From: Malachius bipustulatus
Lineage: Eukaryota; Arthropoda; Insecta; Coleoptera; Melyridae
Length of the DNA stretch: 64,000 nucleotides
NCBI GenBank assembly: GCA_910589415.1
Contig: CAJUUM010000032.1
Span: 868,001-932,000 of the forward strand
Direction of reading: 5' to 3'
The notes under the pieces were generated by a model. It searched no databases. It was given only the letters and a program-made list of their open reading frames with translations, and was not told the origin of the DNA. Shown one piece after another: positions 50,601 through 63,517 of this stretch. The position numbers and the translations under genes are program-made. The number at the start of each line of letters is the position of its first letter. Within the stretch, counting starts at the first letter, position 1.

Positions 50601-53600
50601 TTTCGTTAGCGGGCAGCAAAAGTGCGCCATTTTTCGTTAGCAGCCCACCAATGGCGTTCATTTCTCGTAAGCGGCCCACCAATGACCGTTGGCGGCCCAC
50701 CACTGGCCGCTAGCGTCGCGAACTCTGTTCATTCTTATTACTTTTATGCAATCCTGGAATCCACACGCCAACTACGCTAGCGACACGCACTTGAGCTGCG
50801 TTAGCGGCCCACCAATGACCGTTAGCGGCCCACCAATGGCCGCTAGCGTTCATTTTTCGTTAGCGAGCAGCCAAAGTGGGTCATTTTTCGTTAGCGGCCC
50901 ATCAATGGCGTTCATTTTTCGTTAGCGGGCCACCAATGACCGTTAGCGGCCCACCAATGGCCGCTAGCGTCGCGATCTCCGTTCATTTTTATTACTTTCA
51001 TGCAATCCTGGAATCCACACGCCAACTGCGCTAGCGACACTCACTTTTCTGCGTTAGCGGCCCACCAATGGCCGCTAGCGTTCATTTTTATTACTTTTAT
51101 GCAATCCTGGAATCCACACGCAAACTCCGCTAGCGACACGCACTTGGGATGCGTTAGCGAACCACCAATGACCGTAAGCGGCCCACCAATGGCCACTAGC
51201 TTTCATTTTTCGTTAGCGGGCAGCAAAAGTGAGCCATTTTTCGTTAGCAGCCCACCAATGGCGTTCATTTCTCGTAAGCGGCTCACCAATGACCGTTGGC
51301 GGCCCACCACTGGCCGCTAGCGTCGCGAACTCCGTTCATTCTTATTACTTTTATGCAATCCTGGAATCCACACGCCAACTACGCTAGCGACACGCACTTG
51401 GGCTGCGTTAGCGGCCCACCAATGACCGTTAGCGGCCCACCAATGGCCGCTAGCGTTCATTTTTCGTTAGCATGCAGCCAAAGTGGGTCATTTTTCGTTA
51501 GCGGCCCATCAATGGCGTTCATTTTTCGTTAGCGGGCCACCAATGACCGTAAGCGGCCCACCAATGGCCGCTAGCGTCGCGATCTCCGTTCATTCTTATT
51601 ACTTTTATGCAATCCTGGAATCCACACGCCAACAACGCTAGCGACACGAACTTGGGCTGCGTTAGCGAACCACCAATGACCGTTAGCGGCCCATCAATGG
51701 CCGTTAGCGTCGCGATCTCCGTTCATTTTTATTACTTTGATGCAATCCTGGAATCCAAACGCCAACTGCGCTAGCGACACGCACTCAGGCTGCGTTAGCT
51801 GCCCACCAACGACCGTTAGCGCCTTACCAATGGCCGCTAGCGTCACGATCTCCGTTCATTTTTATTACTTTCTTGCAATCCTAGAATCCACACGCCAACT
51901 GCGCTAGTGACACTCACTTTTCTGCGTTAGCGGCTCACCAATGGCCGCTAGCGGCTCACCAATGGCCGCTAGCGTCGCGATCTCCGTTCATTTTTATTAC
52001 TTTCATGCAATCCTGGAATCCACACGCCAACTGCGCTAGCGACACGCACTTGGGCTGCGTTAGCGGGCCACCACTGACCGTTAGCGGCCCACCAATTGCC
52101 ACTAGCTTTCATTTTTCGTTAGCGGGCAGCAAAAGTGCGCCATTTTTCGTTAGCAGCCCACCAATGGCGTTCATTTTTCGTTAGCGGCCACCAATGACAG
52201 TCAGCTGCCCACCAATGGCCGCTAGCGTACATTTTTATTATTTTTATGCAATCCTGGAATCCACACGCCAACTGCGCTAGCGACAGGCACTTGGGCTGCG
52301 TTAACGGCCCACCAATGACCGTTAGCGGACCACAAATAGCCGCTAGGGGCACACAAATGGCCGCTAGCGTTCATTTTTATTACTTTCATGCAATCCTGGA
52401 ATCCACACTTCAACTGCGCTAGCGACACGCACTTGGGCTGCGTTAGCGGGCCCCCACTGAACGTTAGCGGCCCAACAATGGCCACTAGCTTTCATTTTTC
52501 GTTAGCTAACAGCAAAAGTGCATCATTTTTCGTTAGCGGCCCACCAATGGCTTTCATTTTTCGTTAGCGGCCCCCCAATGACCGTTAGCGCCCCACCAAT
52601 GGCAGCTAGCGTTGCGATCTCCGTTCATTTTTATTACTTTCTTGCAATCCTAGAATCCACACGCCAACTGCGCTAGCGACACTCACTTTTCTGCGTTAGC
52701 GGCCCACCAATGGCCGCTAGCGTTCATTTTTATTACTTTTATGCAATCCTGGAATCCACACGCCAACTCCGCTAGCGACACGCACTTGAAATGCGTTAGC
52801 GAACCACCAATGACCGTAAGCGGCCCACCAATGGCCACTAGCTTAAATTTTTCGTTAGCGGGCAGCAAAAGTGCGCCATTTTTCGTTAGCAGCCCACCAA
52901 CGGCGTTCATTTCTCGTAAGCGGCCCACCAATGACCGTTGGCGGCCCACCACTGGCCGCTAGCGTCGCGAACTCCGTTCATTCTTATTACTTTTATGCAA
53001 TCCTGGAATCCACACGCCAACTACGCTAGCGACACGCACTTGGGCTGCGTTAGCGGCCTACCAATGACCGTTAGCGGCCCACCAATGGCCGCTAGCGTTC
53101 ATTTTTCGTTAGCGGGCAGCCAAAGTGGGTCATTTTTCGTTAGCGGCCCATCAATGGCGTTCATTTTTCGTTAGCGGGCCACCAATGACCGTTAGCGGCC
53201 TACCAATGGCCGCTAGCGTCGCGATCTCCATTCATTCTTATTACTTTTATGCAATCCTGGAATCCACACGCCAACAACGCTAGCGACACGAACTTGGGCT
53301 GCGTTAGCGGTCCACCAATGACAGTTAGCGGCCCACCAATGGCCGCTAGGGGCACACAAATGGCCGCTAGCGTTCATTTTTATTACTTTGATGCAATCCT
53401 GAAATCCACACGCCAACTGCGCTAGCGACACGCACTTGGGCTGCGTTATCGGGCCACCACTGACCGTTAGCGGCCCACCAGTGGCCACTAGCTTTCATTT
53501 TTCGTTAGCTAACAGCAAAAGTGCGCCATTTTACGTTAGCGGCCCACCAACGGCTTTCATTTTTCGTTAGCGGCCCATTAATGACCGTTAGCGGCCCACC

Positions 53601-56600
53601 AATGACCGCGAGCGTTCATTTTTCGTTAGCGGGCAGCCAAAGTGGGTCATTTTTCGTTAGCGGCCCACCAATGGCGTTCATTTTTAGTTAGCGGCCCACC
53701 AATGACCGTTAGCGGCCCACCAATGGCCGCTAGCGTCGCGATCTCCATTCATTCTCATTACTTTTATGCAATCCTGGAATCCACACGCCAACAACGCTAG
53801 CGACACGCACTTGGGCTGCGTTAGCGGCCCATCAATGACCGTTAGCGGCCCACCAATGGCCGCTAGCGTTCATTTTTCGTTAGCGGGCAGCCAAAGTGGG
53901 TCATTTTTCGTTAGCGGCCCACCAATGGCGTTCATTTTTAGTTAGCGGCCCACCAATGACCGTTAGCGGCCCACCAATGGCCGCTAGCGTCGCGATCTCC
54001 ATTCATTCTCATTACTTTTATGCAATCCTGGAATCCACACGCCAACAACGCTAGCGACACGCACTTGGGCTTCGTTAGCGGCCCACAAATGACAGTTAGC
54101 GGCCCACCAATGGCCGCTAGCTTTCATTTTTCGTTAGCTAACAGCAAAAGTGCGCCATTTTTCGTTAGCGGCCCACCATTGGCTTTCATTTTTCGTTAGC
54201 GGCCCACCAATGACCGTTAGCGGCCCACCACTGGCCGCTAGCGTTGCGAACTCCGTTAATTCTTATTACTTTTATTCAATCCTGGAATTCACACGCCAAC
54301 TTGGCTAGCGACACGCACTTGGGCTGCGTTAGCGAACTACCAGTGACCGTTAGCGCCCCACCAATGGCCGCTAACGTCGCGATCTCCGTTCATTTTTATT
54401 ACTTCCTTGCAATCCTAGAATCCACACGACAACTGCGCTAGCGACACTCACTTTTCTGCGTTAGCGGCTCACCAATGGCCGCTAGCGGCTCACCAATGGC
54501 CGCTAGCGTCGCGATCTTCGTTCATTTTTATTACTTTCATGCAATCCTGGAATCCACACGCCAACTGCGCTAGCGACACGCACTTGGGCTGCGTTAGCGG
54601 CCCACCAATGACCGTTAGCGGCCCACAAATGGCCGATAGGTGCACACAAATTTCAATTAGCGTTCATTTTTATTACTTTCATGCAATCCTGGAATCCACA
54701 CGCCAACTGCGCTAGCGACACGCGTTTGGGCTGCGTTAGCGGGCCACCACTGTCCGTTAGCGGCCCACCAATGGCCGCTAGCGTCGTGATCTCCGTTCAT
54801 TTTTATTACTTTTATGCAATTCCGTAATCCACACGCCAACTGCGCTAGCGACACGCACTTGGGCTGAGTTAGCGAACCACCAATGACCGTTAGCGGCCCA
54901 CCAATGGCCACTAGCTTTCAATTTTCGTTAGCGGGCAGCAAAATTGCGCCATTTTTCGTTAGCGGCCCACCAATGGCTTTCATTTTTCGTTAGCGGCCCA
55001 CCAATGACCGTTAGCGGTCCACCACTGGCCGCTAGCGTCGCAAACTCCGTTCATTCTTATTACTTTTATGCAATCCTGGAATCCACACGCCAACTACGCT
55101 AGCGACACGCACTTGGGCTGCGCTAGCGGCCCATCAATGACCGTTAGCGGCTCACCAATGGCCGCTAGCGTTCATTTTTATTACTTTCATGCAATCCTGG
55201 AATCCACACGCCAACTGCGCTAGCGACACGCACTTGAGCTGCGTTAGCGAACCACCAATGACCGTTAGCGGCCCACCAATGGCCGCTAGCGTTCATTTTT
55301 CGTTAGCGGGCAGCCAAAGTGGGTCATTTTTCGTTAGCGGCCCATCAATGGCGTTCATTTTTCGTTAGCGGGCCACCAATGACCGTTAGCGGCCCACCAA
55401 TGGCCGCTAGCGTCGCGATCTCCATTCATTCTTATTACTTTTATGCAATCCTGGAATCCACACGCCAACAACGCTAGCGACACGAACTTGGGCTGCGTTA
55501 GCGGCCCACCAATGACAGTTAGCGGCCCACCAATGGCCGCTAGGGGCACACAAATGGCCGCTAGCGTTCATTTTTTTTACTTTGATGCAATCCTGAAATC
55601 CACACGCCAACTGCGCTAGCGACACGCACTTGGGCTGCGTTATCGGGCCACCACTGACCGTTAGCGGCCCACCAATGGCCACTAGCTTTCATTTTTCGTT
55701 AGCTAACAGCAAAAGTGCGCCATTTTTCGTTAGCGGCCCACCAACGGCTTTCATTTTTCGTTAGCGGCCCATTAATGACCGTTAGCGGCCCACCAATGGC
55801 CGCTAGCGTTCATTTTTCGTTAGCGGGCAGCCAAAGTGGGTCATTTTTCGTTAGCGGCCCACCAATGGCGTTCATTTTTAGTTAGCGGCCCACCAATGAC
55901 CGTTAGCGGCCCACCAATGGCCGCTAGCGTCGCGATCTCCATTCATTCTCATTACTTTTATGCAATCCTGGAATCCACACGCCAACAACGCTAGCGACAC
56001 GCACTTGGGCTGCGTTAGCGGCCCATCAATGACCGTTAGCGGCTCACCAATGGCCGCTAGCGTTCATTTTTCGTTAGCGGGCAGCCAAAGTGGGTCATTT
56101 TTCGTTAGCGGCCCACCAATGGCGTTCATTTTTAGTTAGCGGCCCACCAATGACCGTTAGCGGCCCACCAATGGCCGCTAGCGTCGCGATCTCCATTCAT
56201 TCTCATTACTTTTATGCATTCCTGGAATCCACACGCCAACAACGCTAGCGACACGCACTTGGGCTTCGTTAGCGGCCCACCAATGACAGTTAGCGGCCCA
56301 CCAATGGCCGCTAGCTTTCATTTTTCGTTAGCTAAAAGCAAAAGTGCGCCATTTTTCGTTAGCGGCCCACCAATGGCCGCTAGCGTCGTGATCTCCGTTC
56401 ATTTTTATTACTTTTATGCAATTCCGTAATCCACACGCCAACTGCGCTAGCGACACGCACTTGGGCTGCGTTAGCGAACCACCAATGACCGTTAGCGGCC
56501 CACCAATGGCCACTAGCTTTCATTTTTCGTTAGCGGGCAGCAAAATTGCGCCATTTTTCGTTAGCGGCCCACCAATGGCTTTCATTTTTCGTTAGCGGCC

Positions 56601-59600
56601 CACCAATGACCGTTAGCGGTCCACCACTGGCCGCTAGCGTCGCAAACTCCGTTCATTCTTATTACTTTTATGCAATCCTGGAATCCACACGCCAACTACG
56701 CTAGCGACACGCACTTGGGCTGCGCTAGCGGCCCATCAATGACCGTTAGCGGCTCACCAATGGCCGCTAGCGTTCATTTTTATTACTTTCATGCAATCCT
56801 GGAATCCACACGCCAACTGCGCTAGCGACACGCACTTGAGCTGCGTTAGCGAACCACCAATGACCGTTAGCGGCCCACCAATGGCCGCTAGCGTTCATTT
56901 TTCGTTAGCGGGCAGCCAAAGTGGGTCATTTTTCGTTAGCGGCCCATCAATGGCGTTCATTTTTCGTTAGCGGGCCACCAATGACCGTTAGCGGCCCACC
57001 AATGGCCGCTAGCGTCGCGATCTTAATTCATTCTTATTACTTTTATGCAATCCTGGAATCCACACGCCAACAACGCTAGCGACACGAACTTGGGCTGCGT
57101 TAGCGGCCCACCAATGACAGTTAGCGGCCCACCAATGGCCGCTAGGGGCACACAAATGGCCGCTAGCGTTCATTTTTATTACTTTGATGCAATCCTGAAA
57201 TCCACACGCCTACTGCGCTAGCGACACGCACTTGGGCTGCGTTATCGGGCCACCACTGACCGTTAGCGGCCCACCAATGGCCACTAGCTTTCATTTTTCG
57301 TTAGCTAACAGCAAAAGTGCGCCATTTTTCGTTAGCGGCCCACCAACGGCTTTCATTTTTCGTTAGCGGCCCATTAATAACCGTTAGCGGCCCACCAATG
57401 GCCGCTAGCGTTCATTTTCCGTTAGCGGGCAGCCAAAGTGGGTCATTTTTCGTTAGCGGCCCACCAATGGCGTTCATTTTTAGTTAGCGGCCCACCAATG
57501 ACCGTTAGCGGCCCACCAATGGCCGCTAGCGTCGCGATCTCCATTCATTCTCATTACTTTTATGCAATCCTGGAATCCACACGCCAACAACGCTAGCGAC
57601 ACGCACTTGGGCTTCGTTAGCGGCCCACCAATGACAGTTAGCGGCCCACCAATGGCCGCTAGCTTTCATTTTTCGTTAGCTATCAGCAAAAGTGCGCCAT
57701 TTTTCGTTAGCGGCCCACCATTGGCTTTCATTTTTCGTTAGCGGCCCACCAATGACCGTTAGCGGCCCACCACTGGCCGCTAGCGTCGCGAACTCCGTTC
57801 ATTCTTATTACTTTTATTCAATCCTGGAATTCACACGCCAACTTGGCTAGCGACACGCACTTGGGCTGCGTTAGCGAACTACCAGTGACCGTTAGCGCCC
57901 CACCAATGGCCGCTAACGTCGCGATCTCCGTTCATTTTTATTACTTCCTTGCAATCCTAGAATCCACACGACAACTGCGCTAGCGACACTCACTTTTCTG
58001 CGTTAGCGGCTCACCAATGGCCGCTAGCGGCTCACCAATGGCCGCTAGCGTCGCGATCTTCGTTCATTTTTATTACTTTCATGCAATCCTGGAATCCACA
58101 CGCCAACTGCGCTAGCGACACGCACTTGGGCTGCGTTAGCGGCCCACCAATGACCGTTAGCGGCCCACAAATGGCCGATAGGTGCACACAAATTTCAATT
58201 AGCGTTCATTTTTATTACTTTCATGCAATCCTGGAATCCACACGCCAACTGCGCTAGCGACACGCGTTTGGGCTGCGTTAGCGGGCCACCACTGTCCGTT
58301 AGCGGTCCACCACTGGCCGCTAGCGTCGCAAACTCCGTTCATTCTTATTACTTTTATGCAATCCTGGAATCCACACGCCAACTACGCTAGCGACACGCAC
58401 TTGGGCTGCGCTAGCGGCCCATCAATGACCGTTAGCGGCTCAACAATGGCCGCTAGCGTTCATTTTTATTACTTTCATGCAATCCTGGAATCCACACGCC
58501 AACTGCGCTAGCGACACGCACTTGAGCTGCGTTAGCGAACCACCAATGACCGTTAGCGGCCCACCAATGGCCGCTAGCGTCGTGATCTCCGTTCATTTTT
58601 ATTACTTTTATGCAATTCCGTAATCCACACGCCAACTGCGCTAGCGACACGCACTTGGGCTGCGTTAGCGAACCACCAATGACCGTTAGCGGCCCACCAA
58701 TGGCCACTAGCTTTCATTTTTCGTTAGCGGGCAGCAAAAGTGCGCCATTTTTCGTTAGCAGCCCATCAATGACGTTCATTTTTCGTAAGCGACCCACCAA
58801 TGACCGTTAGCGGCCCACCACTGGCCGCTATCGTCGCGAACTACGTTCATTCTTATCACTTTTATGCAATCCTGGAATCCACACGCCAACTACGCTAGCG
58901 ACACGCACTTAGGCTGCGTTAGCGGCCCACCAATGACCGTTAGCGGCCCACCAATGGCCGCTAGCGTCGTGATCTCCTTTCATTTTTATTACTTTTATGC
59001 AATTCCGTAATCCACACGCCAACTGCGCTAGCGACACGCACTTGGGCTGCGTTAGCGAACCACCAATGACCGTTAGCGGCCCACCAATGGCCGCTAGCGT
59101 TCATTTTTATTACTTTTATGCAATCCTGGAATCCACACGCCAACTTCGCTAGCGACACGCACCTGGGCTGCGTTAGCAAAGAACCAGTGACCGTTAGCGG
59201 CTTACCAATGGCCGCTAGCGTCGCGATCTCCGTTCATTTTTATTACTTTTATGCAATCCTGTAATCCACACGCCAACTGCGCTAGCGATACGCACTTGGG
59301 CTGCGTTAGCGAATCACCAATGACCGTTAGCGGTCCACCAATGGCCACTAGCTTTCATTTTTCGTTAGCGGGCAGCAAAAGTGCGCCATTTTTCGTTAGC
59401 AGCCCACCAATGGCGTTCATTTTTCGTTAGCGGCCCACCAATGACCGTTAGCGACCCACCACTGCCCGCTAGCGTCGCGATCTCCATTCATTCTTAATAC
59501 TTTTATGCAATCCTGGAATCCACACGCCAACTACGCTAGCGACACGCACTTGGGCTGCGTTAGCGGCCCACCAATGACCGTTAGCGGCCAACCAATGGCC

Positions 59601-60231
59601 GCTAGCGTTAATTTTTATTACTTTTATGCAATCCTGGAATCCACACGCCAACTCCGCTAGCGACACGCACTTGGGATGCGTTAGCGAACCACCAATGACC
59701 GTAAGCGGCCAACCAATGGCCACTAGCTTTCATTTTTCGTTAGCGGGCAGCAAAACTGCGCCATTTTTCGTTAGCAGTCCACCAATGGCGTTCATTTCTC
59801 GTAAGCGGCCCACCAATGACCGTTAGCGGCCCACCACTGGCCGCTAGCGTCGCGAACTCCGTTCATTCTTATTACTTTTATGCAATCCTGGAATCCACAC
59901 GCCAACTACGCTAGCGACACGCACTTGGGCTGCGTTAGCGGCCCACCAATGACCGTTAGCGGCCCACCAATGGCCGCTAGCGTTCATTTTTCGTTAGCGG
60001 GCAGCCAAAGTGGGTCATTTTTCGTTAGCGGCCCACCAATGGCGTTCATTTTTCGTTAGCGGCCCACCAATGACCGTTAGCGGCCCACCAATGGCCGCTA
60101 GCGTCGCGATCTCCATTCATTCTTATTACTTTTATGCAATCCTGGAATCCACACGCCAACTACGCTAGCGACACGCACTTGGGCTGCGTTAGCGGCCCAC
60201 CAATGACCGTTAGCGGCCAACCAATGGCCGC
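47678..60231. repeat. Satellite B 14.6-kb segmental duplication, copy 2 (with internal gains and losses)
   Basis: Collinear with copy 1 but shorter. Offsets run 14,580, 14,579 (to about 57020), 12,487 (loss of one 2,092-bp block), 12,264 (loss of 223 bp near 57600), 12,010 (loss of 254 bp near 58300) and finally 12,518 (gain of 508 bp near 59095-59600). The losses and gain correspond to whole modules or blocks. Similarity ends near 60231, where copy 2 continues with TAGCGTTCATTTTTATTAC and copy 1 with TAGCGTCGCGATCTCCATTC. Confidence 0.9.
59095..59469. repeat. Satellite B 375-bp block shared with 27189-27563
   Basis: Four module starts match at a constant offset of 31,906 bp (27189/59095, 27310/59216, 27443/59349, 27564/59470). 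The variant GCACCTGGGCTGCGTTAGCA followed by AAGAACCA is diagnostic and was noticed only in these two places. It lies in the 508 bp that copy 2 of the 14.6-kb duplication has and copy 1 lacks. Confidence 0.82.
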
Positions 60232-61316
60232 TAGCGTTCATTTTTATTACTTTTATGCAATCCTGGAATCCACACGCCAACTGCGCTAGCGACACGCACC
60301 TGGGCTGCATTAACGAACCACCAATGACCGTTAGCGGTCCACCAATGGCCGCTAGCGTCACGATCTCCATTCATTCTTAATACTGTTATGCAATCCTGGA
60401 ATCCACACGCCAACTACGCTAGCGACACACACTTGGGCTGCGTTAGCGGGCCACCACTCACCGTTAGCGGCCCACCAATGGCCACTAGCTTTCATTTTTC
60501 GTTAGCTAACAGCAAAAGTGCGCCATTTTTCGTTAGCGGCCTACCAATGGCTTTCATTTTTCGTTAGCGGCCCACCAATGACCGTTAGCGGCCCACCACT
60601 GGCCGCTAGCGTCACGATCTCCATTCATTCTTAATACTTTTATGCAATCCTGGAATCCACACGCCAACTACGCTAGCGACACACACTTGGGCTGCGTTAG
60701 CGGGCCACCACTCACCGTTAGCGGCCCAATAATGGCCACTAGCTTTCATTTTTCGTTAGCGAGCAGCAAAAGTGCGCCATTTTTCGTTAGCGGCCCACCA
60801 ATGGCGTTTATTTTTCGTCAGCGGCCCACCAATGACTGTTAGCGGCCCACCACTGGCCGCTAGCGTCGCGAACTCCGTTCATTCTTATTACTTTTATGCA
60901 ATCCTGGAATCCACACGCCAACTACGCTAGCGACACGCACTTGGGCTGCGTTAGCGGCCCACCAATGACCGTTAGCGGCTCACCAATGGCCGTTAGCGTT
61001 CATTTTTCGTTAGCGGGCAGCCAAAGTGGGTCATCTTTCGTTAGCGGCCCACCAATGGCCGCTAGCGTCGCGATCTCCGATCATTCTTATTACTTTTTTG
61101 CAATCCTGGAATCCACACGCCAAAAACGCTAGCGACACGCACTTGGGCTGCGTTAGCGAACCACCAATGACCGTTAGCGGTCCACCAATGGCCACTAGCT
61201 TTCATTTTTCGTTAGCGGGCAGCAAAAGTGCGCCATTTTTCGTTAGCAGCCCACCAATGGCGTTAATTTTTCGTTAGCGGCCCACCAATGACGGTTAGCG
61301 ACCCACTACTGGCCGC

Positions 61317-61603
61317 TAGCGTCGCGATCTCCATTCATTCTTAATACTTTTATGCAATCCTGGAATCCACACGCCAACTACGCTAGCGACACGCACTTGG
61401 GCTGCGTTAGCGGCCCACCAATGACAGTTAGCGGCCCACCAATGACCGTTAGCGGCCCACCAATGGCCACTAGCGTCGCGATCTCCGATCATTCTTATTA
61501 CTTTTATGCAATCCTGGAATCCACACGCCAAAAACGCTAGCGACACGTACTTGGGCTGCGTTAGCGAACCACCAATGACCGTTAGCGGCCCACCAATGGC
61601 CGC
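61317..61603. repeat. Satellite B 287-bp tandem duplication, copy 1
   Basis: Module starts at 61317, 61604 and 61891 are 287 bp apart (133 + 133 + one extra 21-bp subrepeat). Both copies share three consecutive CCCACCAATGRC subrepeats and CGATCTCCGATCATTC. Confidence 0.88.
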
Positions 61604-61890
61604 TAGCGTCGCGATCTCCATTCATTCTTATTACTTTTATGCAATCCTGGAATCCACACGCCAACAACGCTAGCGACACGCACTTGAGCTGCGTTAGCGG
61701 CCCACCAATGACAGTTAGCGGCCCACCAATGACCGTTAGCGGCCCACCAATGGCCGCTAGCGTCGCGATCTCCGATCATTCTTATTACTTTTATGCAATC
61801 CTGGAATCCACACGCCAAAAACGCTAGCGACACGCACTTGGGCTGCGTTAGCGAACCACCAATGACCGTTAGCGGTCCACCAATGGCCAC
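61604..61890. repeat. Satellite B 287-bp tandem duplication, copy 2
   Basis: Second copy, with small differences such as CACTTGAGCTGCG and CCAACAACGC in place of CACTTGGGCTGCG and CCAACTACGC. Confidence 0.88.
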
Positions 61891-62519
61891 TAGCTTTCAT
61901 TTTTCGTTAGCGGGCAGCAAAAGTGCGCCATTTTTCGTTAGCAGCCCACCAATGGCGTTCATTTTTCGTTAGCGGCCCACCAATGACCGTTAGCGACCCA
62001 CCACTGGCCGCTAGCGTCGCGATCTCCATTCATTCTTAATACTTTTATGCAATCCTGGAATCCACACGCCAACTACGCTAGCGACACGCACTTGGGCTGC
62101 GTTAGCGGCCCACCAATGACCGTTAGCGGCCAACCAGTGGCCGCTAGCGTTAATTTTTATTACTTTCATGCAATCCTGGAATCCACACGCCAACTGCGCT
62201 AGCGACACGCACTTGGGCTGCGGTAGTGGGCCACCACTGACCGTTAGCGGCCCACCAATGGCAACCAGCTTTCATTTTTCGTTAGCGGGCAACAAAAGTG
62301 CGCCATTTTTTGTTAGCAGCCCACCAATGGCGTTCATTTTTCGTTAGCGGCACACCAATGACCGTTAGCGGCTCACCACTGGCCGCTAGCGTCGCGAACT
62401 CCGTTCATTCTCATCACTTTTATGCAATCCTGGAATCCACACGCCAACTACGCCAGCGACACGCACTTGGGCTGCGTTAGCGGCCCACCAATGATAGTTA
62501 GCGTCCCACCAATGGCCGC

Positions 62520-63033
62520 TAGCGTACATTTTTATTACTTTGAGGCTATCCTGGAACCCACACGCCAACTGCGCTAGCGACACGCACTTGGGCTGCGTTA
62601 GCGGCCCACCAATGACCGTTAGCGGCCCACAAATGGCCGCTAGGGGCACACAAATGGCCGCTAGCGTTCATTTTTATTACTTTCATGCAATCCTGGAATC
62701 CACACGCCAACTGCGCTAGCGACACGCACTGCTAGCGACACGCACTTGGGCTGCGTTAGCGGCCCACCAATGACCGTAAGCGGCTCACCAATGGCCGCTA
62801 GCGTCGCGATCTCCGTTCATTTTTATTACTTTCTTGCAATCCTGGAATCCACACGCCAACTGCGCTTTCGACACGCACTTGGGCTGCGTTAGCGGCACAC
62901 CAATGACCACTAGCTTCCATTTTTCGTTAGCGGGCAGCAAAAGTGCGCCATTTTTCGTTAGCAGCCCACCAATGGCGTTCATTTTTCGTTAGCGGCCCAC
63001 CAATGACCGTTAGCGGCTCACCAATGGCCGATA
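62520..63033. repeat. Satellite B terminal duplication, copy 1 (offset 998 bp)
   Basis: Shares with 63518-64000 the unusual TACTTTGAGGCTATCCTGGA and a local duplication GCACTGCTAGCGACACGCAC (near 62726 and 63724), in which a 15-bp piece of the module is repeated. CTGCGCTTTCGACACGC near 62860 also recurs. Confidence 0.88.
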
Positions 63034-63517
63034 GCGTCGCGATCTCCGTTCATTTTCATTACTATCTTGCAATCCTGGAATCCACACGCCAACTGCGCTA
63101 GCGATACTCACTTTGCTGCGTTAGCGGCCCACCAATGACCGTTAGCGGCCCACCAATCGCCGCTAGCGTTCATTTTTCATTAGAGGGCAGCCAAAGTGGT
63201 TCATTTTTCGTTAGCGGCCTACCAATGGCGTTCATTTTTCGTTAGCGGCCCACCAATGACCGTTAGCGACCCACCAATGGCCGTTAGCGTCGCGATCTCC
63301 ATTCATTCTTATTACTTTTATGCAATCCTGGAATCCACACGCCAACTACGCTAGCGACACGCACTTGGGCTGCGTTAGCGGCCCACCAATGACAGTTAGC
63401 GACCCACCAATGGCCGCTAGCGTACATTTTTATTACTTTTATGCAATCCTGGAATCCACACGCCAACTGCGCTAGCGACACGCACTTGGGCTGCGTTAGC
63501 GGGCCACCAATGGCCGT

